From: Odiellus spinosus | Lineage: Eukaryota > Arthropoda > Arachnida > Opiliones > Phalangiidae | Assembly (NCBI GenBank): GCA_963920705.1 | Contig: OY987227.1 | Location: 11,387,602-11,451,601, forward strand | DNA: 64,000 nt | Direction: 5' to 3' | Part shown: positions 24,958 to 35,521 of the stretch, piece after piece | How the letters are laid out: each line of letters begins with the position of its first letter | How positions within the stretch are numbered: the stretch's first letter is position 1 | The notes under the pieces: model-generated | What the model saw: the letters and a program-made list of their open reading frames with translations, nothing else | Told to the model about the DNA's origin: nothing | Databases searched by the model: none | Translations under genes and position numbers: made by a program

Positions 24958-26591
24958 ATTTAAAAATATCGCAGTAAAATGTCTATTAGCGGAATTAAAC
25001 ATCAGAAGAAAATTATACGACAGAGTGCGCCATAATACATTTTAGAAGTGTGAGCGAGAGAATAGCAGACGAATTTTGGCTACAAAGTATGCGAGGATAT
25101 CAGTACGAGAGGCTAATGCTACACTCCTATATACTTACTTGAATGCAAATAAAATTAAAGGATGAGTTTTAAGGCTAAAACCATGTCTTTTAATATCAAC
25201 TATATTTTTACCATGGTAAATAATAAGTTTAATATAAAGGATAAATGTTTCAAACCAATATACGATTATTTCGAAATTACAGGAATTATTTTGGATCTTA
25301 TTGACAGATTATTAAACTTCAGTAAATTTCAACTAAATTCCACGCAGTTTACTCGCCTAATAACAACATTGTAATTACAAGATATATATATTTTCCGTGC
25401 AATTAACAATTAACGATCCATTAAAACAAATTTAGGTCTACTTTATCGCGTCCGAAACAATATTTACCGATTTCTGATGGTACTTGTCGCGTGTGTTACT
25501 CCACCTAGTTATCGTGACTATTATCGTTACGCAACAACTATCCTGTCAACAGATACTGTTTTGATGGGTTCGAGTGGTTTTTCCCGATAAGACAAGGCTT
25601 AAGGGTGGGGGTTAAAATAAACGCCCAAAATTTACATAGACATTGTCAGACTTATAAAATATTATTATTTTAAAACAATGAAAGAGGTTTTAACAAACCA
25701 TATTTGGGTTGATATACAAACATTAACGATATCATTTTTTAAGCACTGAAAATTGACAAAGAAGTCAGTGTAGTTAGTAAATTATGATTGATAAAACTAG
25801 AACTAAATGAGGTTGTCATAATTTTTTAAAGGCTAACGGATTATATTTTTAGTTTTTTCATTCTTTATAGAAAACTACATTTAAACCATCTTTGGGGATT
25901 TTAAGAAGAAAAAAAATTTAATTTTTACCGATCAATTACGTAGAACAGATTCTCGAACTTAATTAAAAGGCGGGACTTTCTGCATTAAATACTTTCACGA
26001 GAAAGACCCCGTGAAAGCGACCATTTCTATTGCAACTCGATCATAGTGATGACGTTATATTTTTGTTTTAAACAAAATCTAAGAACATGGCATTGTTTTT
26101 TAACAATCTTTCCGAAATTGATACACATGAAAAATCAGTAAAATAAAATACTTCATTGGTTCGCAGACTTCATTTATTAATTCTTGCAACAGCTTCAATG
26201 TTTCAAGTACAAGTAAAGTGTTGGGTGTGACATTACGGGTGTTTTATTTCGCAGTCACTTTTTGATATCGATTTCGGTACCTTTACCCACCTTATAAAAA
26301 GATCCTGACAAGAGACACGCACACATCGTACAAGGATAGCCAGTGGGTAAATATTATAGGTTTAGTTAAAGGGTAGGTTAAACCGTGGGCGAATAATTAG
26401 AAATGTATATACGCTATTACCGCCAACAATTTCACGGAGTGCCTACATTAAAATAATTAAATATCTTTACTAATCTCGCGTTAATATTAAAAAAAAAAAA
26501 ACTGGTTCGTCACTAGAAAATTATATTATTTTTAATGGAAAATGAAATAAGGGATTCGTTGCGGTAGATCATGGCTATATATTCACGTCTT
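24958..26591. other. AT-rich non-coding stretch with a diverged family B fragment
   Basis: At about 25800-26060 a diverged family B copy is suggested by ATGAGGTTGTCAT at one side and GTGAAAGCGACC..ATCATAGTGATGACGT at the other. No gene recognised. Confidence 0.4.
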
Positions 26592-26990
26592 AAAGTGAGG
26601 CTATCACGAATTTTTCATGAACTCTAAATGGAATTTGAGTAGCACTTTCGGAAAGATCGTTAAAAAAATGACTAAAAATATATATACATATATCATAGAA
26701 AAAAATTACAGCGACAGTAAAAATACATATTTTATAATCGTAATAAAAATTCTCCGCAATACTACGTCATCACTACGGTCGCGTGGCTATTGTAGAGCCT
26801 ACGGTTGATTCTTCCGCGTTTATATACGTGATATGGTCGCTTTCGCGCGATCTTTTTCGTAAAAGTACTTAGACCAGAAAGTACTACCTTTCGTATGAAT
26901 AATACCGCTAATTAGGCCTACGTTCCAGAAATAAACTGCGTCATATATCGAAAAAAATGACCTATTTGATTTTTAAGTTTATTTATCGTC
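26592..26990 (+). mobile_element. Family B element, plus orientation
   Basis: Begins TTAAAGTGAGGCTATCACG, then TTTTCATGAACTCTAAATGG. The interior holds ACTACGTCATCACTACGGTC, GGCTATTGTAGAGCCTACGG, GGTCGCTTTCGCGCGA and ACGTTCCAGAAATAAACTGC. Other full or partial copies lie at 22534, 32150, 50490, 56390 and 57337. The shared (A)AGTGAGGCTGTCA terminal motif at both ends points to a terminal-inverted-repeat transposon without coding sequence. Confidence 0.7.
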
Positions 26991-27727
26991 TGAACAGAAC
27001 TTTATAAAGTTCTGTACATTTTATATTCAAAGTATTCACCGCGTTATATTGACTTTTACACAAGGACACGATGTTAAATTTAGTCAAAAATTATTTAGTA
27101 AAAGCTTCCCACTGCAGCAGCAGTCTATTTGCAGACTTACAAACTCCAATAAAGTCAGAGCGAATAAAGCCCGGAAGGTGTATATTTAAAAGCGATCAAA
27201 GTACGTGCCAATTCTCTTTCCCCCAAACCTGGGTGTATTGACTTCAATATGTCGAACTATCTAAAAGTCACGGAGGACCTCAATTTCCCACGAAAGAGCT
27301 GCAAATCTAATAAAGAAAGTGTATATATATATAGCTTATATAAACTTGTCCATAGAAGTAACGAGAGTGAATGAAAATCTTGTTATAGTCCAGAGAGCAA
27401 ATAGATTTTACGAGTGCAAAGCTAAATATCTTTCCTCGAAGTTGTACTGACGTATATACTTATATTTAAGATACTTATAACAGAACAAAGAAGCTCTATA
27501 TTTACACGTACCACTACGCGTTAAGGCGCGTTTCCAATCAAGAGTCGAGCTTTTGCGTCAAAACAAAGGTCAAACTTAAAATCAAGCTTTTCATAGTTTC
27601 GAGTGAAAAAGAAGCGGATATCTATAGCTACGGTAACACCAGTATTTCTTAATCGATTTGAAACGGTAAAATCAAAACGATATTCAAATAGCCAGGAATC
27701 GTTTTAAGCGTCACGCGTTCACGCATT
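26991..27727. other. AT-rich non-coding stretch
   Basis: Nothing recognised. Confidence 0.35.
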
Positions 27728-27921
27728 ATCTTTATAAATCGATTTATTGTACCTTCATCTTACGGTTTTTGAAACCGAATTGGTATGAAACTGGTTCCCG
27801 ATGCAGTTTCGATAATTCGAATCAAATCAATTCAAGAAAGACGGTTTCCCGTTCAAACGACTCTAGCGAAAAGTTTGGAAACGGTCTAAATCGATTTCAA
27901 GGCCTAGTAGGAACACAGCTT
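27728..27921 (-). repeat. Repeat family C, inverted copy
   Basis: Reverse complement of 16733-16916: CTTCATCTtACGGTTTTTGAAACCGAATTGGTATGAAAC..., GACGGTTTCCCGTTC, TTTCAAGGCCTAGTAGGAACAC. The open frame at 27769-27972 lies mostly within it and is not a gene. Confidence 0.7.
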
Positions 27922-28184
27922 TTAAATGAGTTTGATATACGCTTCTTTTGGAAAATAAAGCAAAAACATTGATTTAAAACGAGGCTTAAGAGTCTCGGAG
28001 GAAAACCACGCAATCGTTAATAAAACTTAGTAAAACAGTCTCGTTAATATTTAATGAAGTTTTAAAGTAGTAAATTTTAGACCTAAAAGAGTTGCCTACC
28101 GCGAGATTCCAAAGCGTATATAAATTATATACATTGTTCTCACTAAAAGGGGGAAAATGCAGTTAGGCCAGTGTTGTCAAGCGC

Positions 28185-28260
28185 TTGCGAGCGCAAATAG
28201 AAAGAGTATAGTAATTCAGTTTTGGATCTAATCCGTTTGGAACTGCGCTCGCAAGCTCCT
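28185..28260. repeat. Short inverted repeat
   Basis: AGCGCTTGCGAGCGCA pairs with TGCGCTCGCAAGCT about 45 bases later. Function unknown. Confidence 0.5.
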
Positions 28261-28689
28261 GGCAGCCATGCAGCAAGGGAAAGATGGGTAAGAGAAGTGC
28301 AATTATTTTTCGTTTGGCTGTTTAGATAAAACTACGTCCTGGCTATATTATTTTTTAAAAGGGCGAAATATTATACCCATGGTTTTACACGCGTAAAAGA
28401 AAACAAACACCGTATAACGCGAGAATATTTGGCGCAAAATTTTAGAAAAAGGATCTTTGGGAGGCCTTTCAAGATTTAAATGAAACAAGATGCTCCTTGG
28501 GGCTACGGTAATTACGCAACGTCGTTAATTAGTTAAGTTGATAATTAAAACCGAAGTTACTAGACTCGGAGGATGTTCTGATCAAGTTGGACATAATTAA
28601 AACTTATCATTTTGCTAGAAATAATTTTACTTAAATTCTCCCTTAAATGGAAATGGAAGAGCTTTTGAATTTATCTTTGCAGGAATCAC

Positions 28690-29055
28690 CATGCGAAAAA
28701 AACGTATCTGAGGATTTTCAAGTAATTTTTAGACACGTTTTTGCGTTTAAATTAATTTCTGAAGTTTAATAAAATTTGAAAAAAAAAAAGAGTGAATATA
28801 AATTCGGACCAATCATATTATTTCAGCCTTCAACAGCGCTTTTAATGTCTTAACAATAAAAGAATAGATCGGCGTTTGATACCGAAGGTCTTAGGCATCA
28901 AACACCGGCCTATTCTTTTAACGTTAGCAAATTAAAAGCGCTTCAAAAATTTATTTAAAAATTACGAAAATATTCTTGAATACGTTTTTGACATGGTGAT
29001 TCCTAAGATAAATTCAAAAGCTGTTCCATTTTTAGCTCCAAGTTTCCCTTTAAAT
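28690..29055 (+). mobile_element. Family G element with a central palindrome
   Basis: Resembles 63745-64000: TAGACACGTTTTTG.GTTTAAATTAATTTC, then a central palindrome (28857-28920; AAAAGAATAGATCGGCGTTTG against CAAACACCGGCCTATTCTTTT), then a CATGGTGATTCC ... AAAGCTGTTCCATTTTTAGC block shared with 12960-13045 and 48120-48190. The 84-codon frame at 28993-29247 overlaps this repeat and is not taken as a gene. Confidence 0.55.
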
Positions 29056-29756
29056 TTAGAAGAGTCACTACAAAAACTCAAACAACTACTTATCTTACTC
29101 TTAACTGTATTAGGCCTTTGCTCAGTGGATGGACTTTATATCCCAAACGTTTATCAGAGAAAACTTGGTTGGGGGAATCTATTATACGATCGTACGAAAA
29201 TGGTAGACTTGAAAATGGAAAAAAATATACGCGGGGAATGGGTGTAGAGAATTGGAATGGACAGAGCTCCAAATTCAAGTACCATTAAGTTTAAGGGGAG
29301 GTAAAAAGAAGTAGAAAAAAACTTTTAGTGCAATAGTAGAAAAACCTTTCTGGTGAGATCTCTTTATTGTATTTTCCAAATTTCAATCGGAAAAAACGAT
29401 TGAATTGAAAGGTACATCCAAGTAGTTTTGTACTCATCTTTTAAAAAATGGGAAGGAATGGAAACTTTCAGGTTTGACTCTGGTATTATTTCACCTTGAA
29501 AAAATAATATAGGCCAGAAACCCTAGAGACTAAATGGGAGATTGTGTAAAGTATAGAAAAGTTACGTGCGAGCAATAACAGAAATAACACTTAGGTTTAG
29601 AGGTTTTTCAGAAACATAAAACTTTTTCTAAATTAAAAAAATTAAATATGTTGCAATTACGAACAACTTGAAATATACTGGGCAGTTAGTATACGAGTTC
29701 AAAATGTAAACTACACCTCAACTATACAATGAACACTTATTGAAGTTCATACTTTT
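29056..29756. other. AT-rich non-coding stretch
   Basis: No feature recognised. Confidence 0.35.
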
Positions 29757-29853
29757 GTCTGCCAACACTGTTTGGGCCGTTAGAGGAAGCTTATGAACAC
29801 AAGGGTTATTATTCATCTTTATCCATTAAGATCATAGGTGTCTAATGTTAATA
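29757..29853 (-). repeat. Repeat family E, inverted half copy
   Basis: Contains CTGTTTGGGCCGTTAGAGGAAGCTTATGAAC and TTATTATTCATCTTTATCCATTAAGATCATAGGTGTC, the reverse complement of 7683-7800. Confidence 0.6.
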
Positions 29854-30097
29854 TTCCTAGATGGAGGCATGTCATAACGTGAGCTGCGGGACTCCGACAT
29901 ATTACTAAACCTAAATTTGAAAAGAAAACTAAATCGTGGAATTGATATTAACCTACATAGATTTTAAACGCGAATTATTCTTAATCCGACAGTATACAGA
30001 TATTGTTAACTTCATAAATATTACTCTCAATTGAATTACAGTAACGTTAATTCATTGTGCTATGACAAACAAATTATTTTTAACGTCGATGTACATT

Positions 30098-30204
30098 CGA
30101 GGAGGAAGACACTCGCGAACTTAGGTGTACAAAATGTTTGAACTCTTTGCACTATCAAAGCTGAACTCAGGTGTACAGCGAATGAGAGTGTGTCGGACCC
30201 CTCG
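30098..30204 (+). mobile_element. Family D element with 8-bp target duplication
   Basis: Ends CGAGGAGGAAGACACTCG and GAGTGTGTCGGACCCCTCG. Flanked by TGTACATT (30090-30097) and TGTACAAT (30205-30212), an 8-bp duplication with one mismatch. Confidence 0.7.
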
Positions 30205-30327
30205 TGTACAATATAGTTGTTCAGTCGACCCACTTGAAATTATCTTTCGACGCCCCTGTCCTTGTCTAATATCCTTTTCAGACTAGTCGTAAAGCCGGTT
30301 TAATCAGATTTAATCTAGGTTTAATCA

Positions 30328-30400
30328 CAATGAACCGAGGTTTATGGAACTGAGAAGGCTACGTAAACCTCGGTTAATTGTGATTACACCACGGCTAATT
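30328..30400. repeat. Inverted repeat
   Basis: GGTTTAATCACAATGAACCGAGGTTTA pairs with TAAACCTCGGTTAATTGTGATTACACC across a spacer of about 16 bases. Probably a small fold-back element. Confidence 0.6.
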
Positions 30401-31654
30401 ACGCCTCGTCTAAACTATAACTTCACGTGAAAGGCAAGTAAGAGGGCGTGGAAATATTTTATATTTCTGACGTTTTTTTGCACGAGGGGTCCAATACAGT
30501 CCGATTGGTCGTTTCAAAGCACGCAACTTTCTTATAATGATGCCTAGGTAAAAGTAAAAACATCCAAGAAGCAGCAGCGCCTAGAACTTTCGCTAAAATA
30601 AGATGGATGATTTCCGAAATTGAAGCGAAACTTTTTTTCTTAGAGATATTACTCCTGTAATGTTTTTTTACGATTTTTATTCTAGAATGAACTTGAATTT
30701 GCAATAAACTCAAAAGCTATACTGAAAGCAATCCAACCAGATTCTTCGATAGATTAAAATCTAGTCCATGATGTTTACTACGTTACAACCTGGAAAGTCA
30801 CTTAAATTACCATTAAAAACCAGTTTTTCAAAGAGAGAAAAAGTCAAATTCAAGCTTGTATAACTTCTAAAAGTGACAGTATACAATTTTATTTGAAGAA
30901 AGTAGCTCATCCTTTGGCTAATTATATATGATACAAGTACTTTTACATTCGTAGATTGAGGGAGGGGGCAATTATTGTTCGTAGATAGGTTTAAAAAAAC
31001 CGGGTAACCGGTTATATCAGTAATACGTTAAAAAAAAAAATTCCGAGTACTGATGTACTAGTTTAACATAGTAAGATTGGGGTTCTTATCACAGTAAGTT
31101 TTTACTGAAGCCAGTACGGTGTACCATGTACCTTAGCCTCAAATTTATATCTCTAATGTGTAACTTTACATAATTAACCTGCACGAATTTTTTCCACCGT
31201 TCCATCTCAAAGATTTTTGAAAAGCATATTGAGGAAATAAAATATAATTTATGTTAGAAACTTAAGAATGTATCAATATCAAACTAATTCGTAGTAATTT
31301 CATATTGGTTTAAATTTCGCTTCCGCAAAGAATTTGTTACGCGTAGTTTTAATTGGCGAAGTGGATGAATGAAAATAAATAAATAAAAAGTATTGCATCA
31401 ATTTTTCCAATAATTTAGAACCGAAAATTTTCAAATTATCATTTTCTTTCTCAAACTGGTAAAGTTAAAGTTATCAAAGCGAAAACGTTTAATCTAAATG
31501 ATTGTGATGAAGCGGGTTTTCACGTGTACACGTGTTCAACCACGCTTATATTGTAGGTTAAACGATATCTTTTAATCATTTAGATTTTTTTTTCTAATTA
31601 TCGAGATCTATATATATCTGTAACTTAAGATTTTTTTATAAATGGAACCATAAA
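30401..31654. other. AT-rich non-coding stretch
   Basis: Nothing recognised. The 84-codon antisense frame at 30459-30713 has no domain support. Confidence 0.4.
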
Positions 31655-32094
31655 AGGGAGAATGCAACCTAACAACAAGTGATTTTTATCGATTCCTTAT
31701 TGTTTAAATAGGCGAAATCCACCAGTATAAAAATTGACAGTCAATTATTAAACTAGAAATAAATTTAAAACTTACCATCAAAATAGGCTTAGCTGGATTC
31801 GTGGATATATCCCAAACTCACTGTATAAGGACTAAAGACAAATGGCATTGATCATGGAGATTCCGCATTCTCCATATAAGAGCCAATGAACAATGATGTC
31901 ATTGGTCGCTAGTCCTTATACGGGGAGTTCAGGTAATCTCCATGAATCCAGCTAAGCCTTTTTTGATGGTAAGTTTTAAATCTATTTCTAGTTTAATATT
32001 TGTTTGTAAATTTTTTTTAATGTTAGATTAGGCCTATTTAAACGATAAGGTATCGTTAAAAAAATCATGTAACTTTTCAGGTTACATTCTCCCT
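31655..32094 (+). mobile_element. Family A MITE, complete copy
   Basis: Inverted ends AGGGAGAATGCAACCTAAC and CAGGTTACATTCTCCCT. Inner inverted segments run from AAACTAGAAATAAATTTAAAAC..TAGGCTTAGCTGGATTC to GAATCCAGCTAAGCC..GTTTTAAATCTATTTCTAGTTT. This is the best-preserved example of the family in the window. Confidence 0.8.
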
Positions 32095-32149
32095 TGAAGT
32101 AACTTAACAATTGCACCAGTTTTTCCAATAATGTAGAATAATATTATCT

Positions 32150-32290
32150 AAAACGAGGCTGCCATCATTTTTTTCGAATGCATATGGGTATTTATTTTTA
32201 GTTTTATCATACTATTAAAACACGATATTCAAAATTTTATACATCTAAAGGTTGACGCGATCTTAAGAAACTACAAAATGAAAATATCAA
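32150..32290 (+). repeat. Repeat family B, end fragment
   Basis: AACGAGGCTGCCATCATTTTTTTCG and TTTTTAGTTTTATCATACTATTAAAACACGATATTCAAAATTTTATAC match 22534-22615. Confidence 0.55.
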
Positions 32291-33600
32291 TTATATAATG
32301 TAATTAACTGCACTTGAAATTCATTTATAAAATAAATGTTTCATCATTTCACTATCCCTTTAAATTCTACGTAACAAGCAAGCGTATATTTGTGTAAACA
32401 TTACGTTCTACGTTTCTAAACAAAATATTTCCTGTGCCTTTATATTGATGTACTCAAAGCGCTCAAGCGTAGGTTTTTAAACTAAATAATCATTACAATC
32501 TTGTTTTTTTATCTTTTTCTTGGGAATTTTATTTGAGGGTTTTAACTAATGTCGAGTAATAAAACTGTAGCAAGATTTTGTTTTCCGAAAAAACATATTA
32601 GCCAAGAAATATCTGATTCTACAAGATATAACTAAGGAAATTCAATATATCGTGAAGAAAATGTTTATTCAAAAAAGATTTATGTAATATACTCTGATAT
32701 GAGGTTCGGTTTCCTATAATAATTTCCTAATCAATTTCCAAACAAAATTCCCGAAATATCTTAAAAACGGAAATTGAAATTTTTTCTCAAAATTACGCCT
32801 AAATTAACTAAGTGTGTATCTTGGCTTCAATATTTTGTAGACAATAGGCCTCGTAGAAAAAAACCCGATTTGTTTTTTCCACGGTGCACTAAACATATCC
32901 TTATCTTTCAAATTCTAAAAACAAGAAAAGTGAGCTAAGACTAAAAGTCTACTACTCATTAGCGCAAACCTTAAATATTTCCCAAAAACTTTTCCCCAAA
33001 AATATACGAATTTCTATGATATTTCCCTGTCAAATTCAAATTCATGGATATTCCCAGGTTTACAAGGTTTGAGCGAACTCTGAATTACATTTATCATTCG
33101 CCTTTGCGTTAGTACCATCTAAAAACCACAACAACAAAGCTGTCACACATGACAACAAGCTGTAAGATTGTTTTCAAAACCCTCTTACATTACTACATAC
33201 TTGGCTACACTAAATTAGTCTTCGCAATGCTCAATACGTAATCATTCGAGAACCAAAGCTAATCACGCAATTAATTCCAAATTAATTAACCCATTAAACA
33301 TCACGTAAAATTCCACATGCATTAAATGATTCAATATATTTCAAATTAAATCCATAACCTTCAACAATTCATTTCGAATCAATCTCAAATTAACTATAAT
33401 TCATATAATAAAGTTCATTAAACTTACGTTTTTAATAAATGCGAATATTCTTGTTGAAATAAACGTTAAATGTTGACGGGAATGTTTCTTTGTTTAAATA
33501 TCAATCACTTCTTTTCAGTATTTAAATATATATAGGCTTATGCCCAAGTTTTTCAAGTAACAGTAACAGTGTATAAATTAAATGGCGCGAACGCGACGAC
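32291..33600. other. AT-rich non-coding stretch
   Basis: Nothing recognised. Confidence 0.4.
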
Positions 33601-33639
33601 ACTGAATTTTAATTTCCCCGTTTGTTATTAAAAAAACAA

Positions 33640-33850
33640 AAAAGGGTTAGCTAGGCCTAACGCAAACGCTTCCGCTGGCTGCTAATACAAAGCAGCTGAG
33701 AGAAACGACAGCTGAGTTTTTGGCGCTCTCGCGTAGGACCGTCCTCTCTTCGAACAACGTCGAAAACGAAATGACGTATAAAACGAGGGGAATATACAGC
33801 GAAAGGGTTCAGTGACGATGCTGACCCCCCTACATCCATTAAATTTAATC
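33640..33850 (+). promoter_or_regulatory. Candidate core promoter with TATA box and initiator
   Basis: In a GC-richer island, TATAAAA (33777-33783) is followed by TCAGTG (33809-33814), the arthropod initiator form. About 34 bases separate the first T from the initiator A, close to the canonical spacing. A TGACGTA CRE-like site overlaps the TATA box and another (ACGTCACT) lies about 60 bases downstream of the start. No coding exon was recognised in the next few kb, so its target is unknown. It could serve a non-coding RNA, a distant 5' exon of the Ig gene or an unseen cassette. Confidence 0.4.
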
Positions 33851-34202
33851 AAGGAAGTAAAAAGAGAATGTTTACGTCACTACTTTTCATAAACTAAGAC
33901 GCGACATCTATTAGAAAAGGAAAGAACTAAGACATGTCTTAACTATAATTAAAAATCGTATTTTTTTCGTTCTTTGTCTACAAATTATCATTTGTAGTTA
34001 CTAATTTTTTATAGGTATTTTCTTTTTAATTTGGTGATAATATAATTTCGGTAGTTTTTGGGTCAATAACCTTAAAATCGACGCCTTAAGACGGTATGTA
34101 GTTGAAGATTTCTTAGATCAATATATCTTGAAGATTACATATCTTGAAGAACCTATAAAGATGAACTTCTAAGAATTGGCAGTGAAAGGGGGCTCTTTTC
34201 TT

Positions 34203-34550
34203 AAAGGGGTAATGAAGACGAGAAATGTTATTTAGATTACAAGCTTCAAAATATGTTTTAAAACACTATTAAAGGTTTCTTGGTTTGAAGTTGATTGACA
34301 AAGCTATGATTTTAGCTCGCTAAGATATTAACTATATTTTGAAACTGTTAGAAACGTCAGTCAACGCGCGTGAAACATTTGAAGACGCCGTTTGATTGGC
34401 TTCCGGTTTTTCTGACATTTGATATGTTTTTATCTGTATTAAAATGGAGTTAGGCTTAGCAGTTACTCAAATTACAACTTTTTTAATTAACTGTAAATAA
34501 CCGAGAAAAATTTGGTGACTTTTTATAAATTTTTGCCGTATTTTAAAAGC
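34203..34550 (+). repeat. Repeat family J copy
   Basis: Starts AAAGGGGTAATGAAGACGAG and contains TTGATTGGCTTCCGG, GAGTTAGGCTTAGC and AATTAACTGTAAATAACCGAGAAA, all shared in order with the 49.5-50.0 kb copy. The right boundary is approximate. Confidence 0.45.
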
Positions 34551-34585
34551 CTAAATCGATTAAAAACAACTGGTTTCAAGAGTGT

Positions 34586-34664
34586 AAAACTCCGATTTCA
34601 ATCAACGTTTTTCAAACTTTTGGAAAGCAAAAGTTTGAAAAACGTTGATTGAAATCGGAGTTTT
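34586..34664. repeat. Perfect 37-bp inverted repeat with 5-base loop
   Basis: Left arm 34586-34622 and right arm 34628-34664 are exact reverse complements around GAAAG. A run of T follows the right arm. Transcribed RNA would form a very stable hairpin. It may be a tiny fold-back element, a recent inverted duplication or a hairpin RNA source. Confidence 0.9.
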
Positions 34665-34970
34665 TTTTTAGATACCCGCTTCTCCGTCACCCGAAGCCTG
34701 TTAAGGTGGGTTAAAGTAAAATCTTGATTGAAATATGGTCTCAAACAAAAGGCTATATAAAAAAATTGATTTTGAGGAGAAAAATCTTAACACTGGGTGG
34801 CGCTCAGTTCTTTTAATTTCAAGCTCAATAAAAATCATCTTATCATTGGAAAACTGGTCCTCTATGGTTATTTAGAAAAATATGTTTTTTTTCGTATAGG
34901 TAATAAATTTTAGGCTTACCAGTGTCAATGTCGTGAAGTGAATGACATGGTGGACAAAATCACTGGATTG

Positions 34971-35095
34971 TTTTAGGGGCATAGAGTAATAAATGAAGCC
35001 TAAAGAGGGAATGAATTAACTTTTCAATAGTACTAAAGTAATAAGTTTACTCAGCTCCTTTTTTTCGCTACGTTTATTACTCTATGCTCCTAAAA
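34971..35095. repeat. Inverted-repeat element, ~125 bp
   Basis: Ends TTTTAGGGGCATAGAGTAATAAA and TTTATTACTCTATGCTCCTAAAA are near-perfect reverse complements around a spacer of about 80 bp. Confidence 0.75.
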
Positions 35096-35260
35096 ATAAT
35101 GATTTGCTCACCATTACCGCTAATGGACTATGTTCAGTTACATTTTATACTGTAAAGCAAGTATCCTAAAAGTAAGAATTATCAGAAACTAGAGAAAAAC
35201 GTGGTGTCGTTTCGCTTGGGTCATGCGCAGTAGTTTATTTCATTCGGTTTCGTCTAGGCC

Positions 35261-35521
35261 TATTAACACTGGACACAGATCTTAATAGACAAATATTTAT
35301 AACAAAAACCTGCCGTTCATAAGCGTCCTCTAACGGCAAACAGATGCAAAAGTTGGAACTAACAAAACCACGTACCTGGCTGCTATGAATAAAGAATAGA
35401 CAGACTTAGTACGTGGTTTGTTAGTTATTACTTTTTCCACTGTTTGCAGTTAGAGGACGCTGATGAAACCCAGGATTTGTTATTCATCTTTATGCATAAA
35501 GATAGGTGTCCTTTGTTGATA
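35261..35521. mobile_element. Family E palindromic element, full copy
   Basis: The left half (TATTAACACTGGACAC..., CGTTCATAAGCGTCCTCTAACGGCAAACAG, AACTAACAAAACCACGTAC) pairs with the right half (GTACGTGGTTTGTTAGTTA, CTGTTTGCAGTTAGAGGACGCTGATGA, ATAGGTGTCCTTTGTTGATA). Half copies lie at 7683 and 29757. Confidence 0.75.

Noticed and set aside
28993-29247. 84-codon frame
   Set aside because: Its first part lies in a repeat (family G) found elsewhere in the window without the frame being kept.
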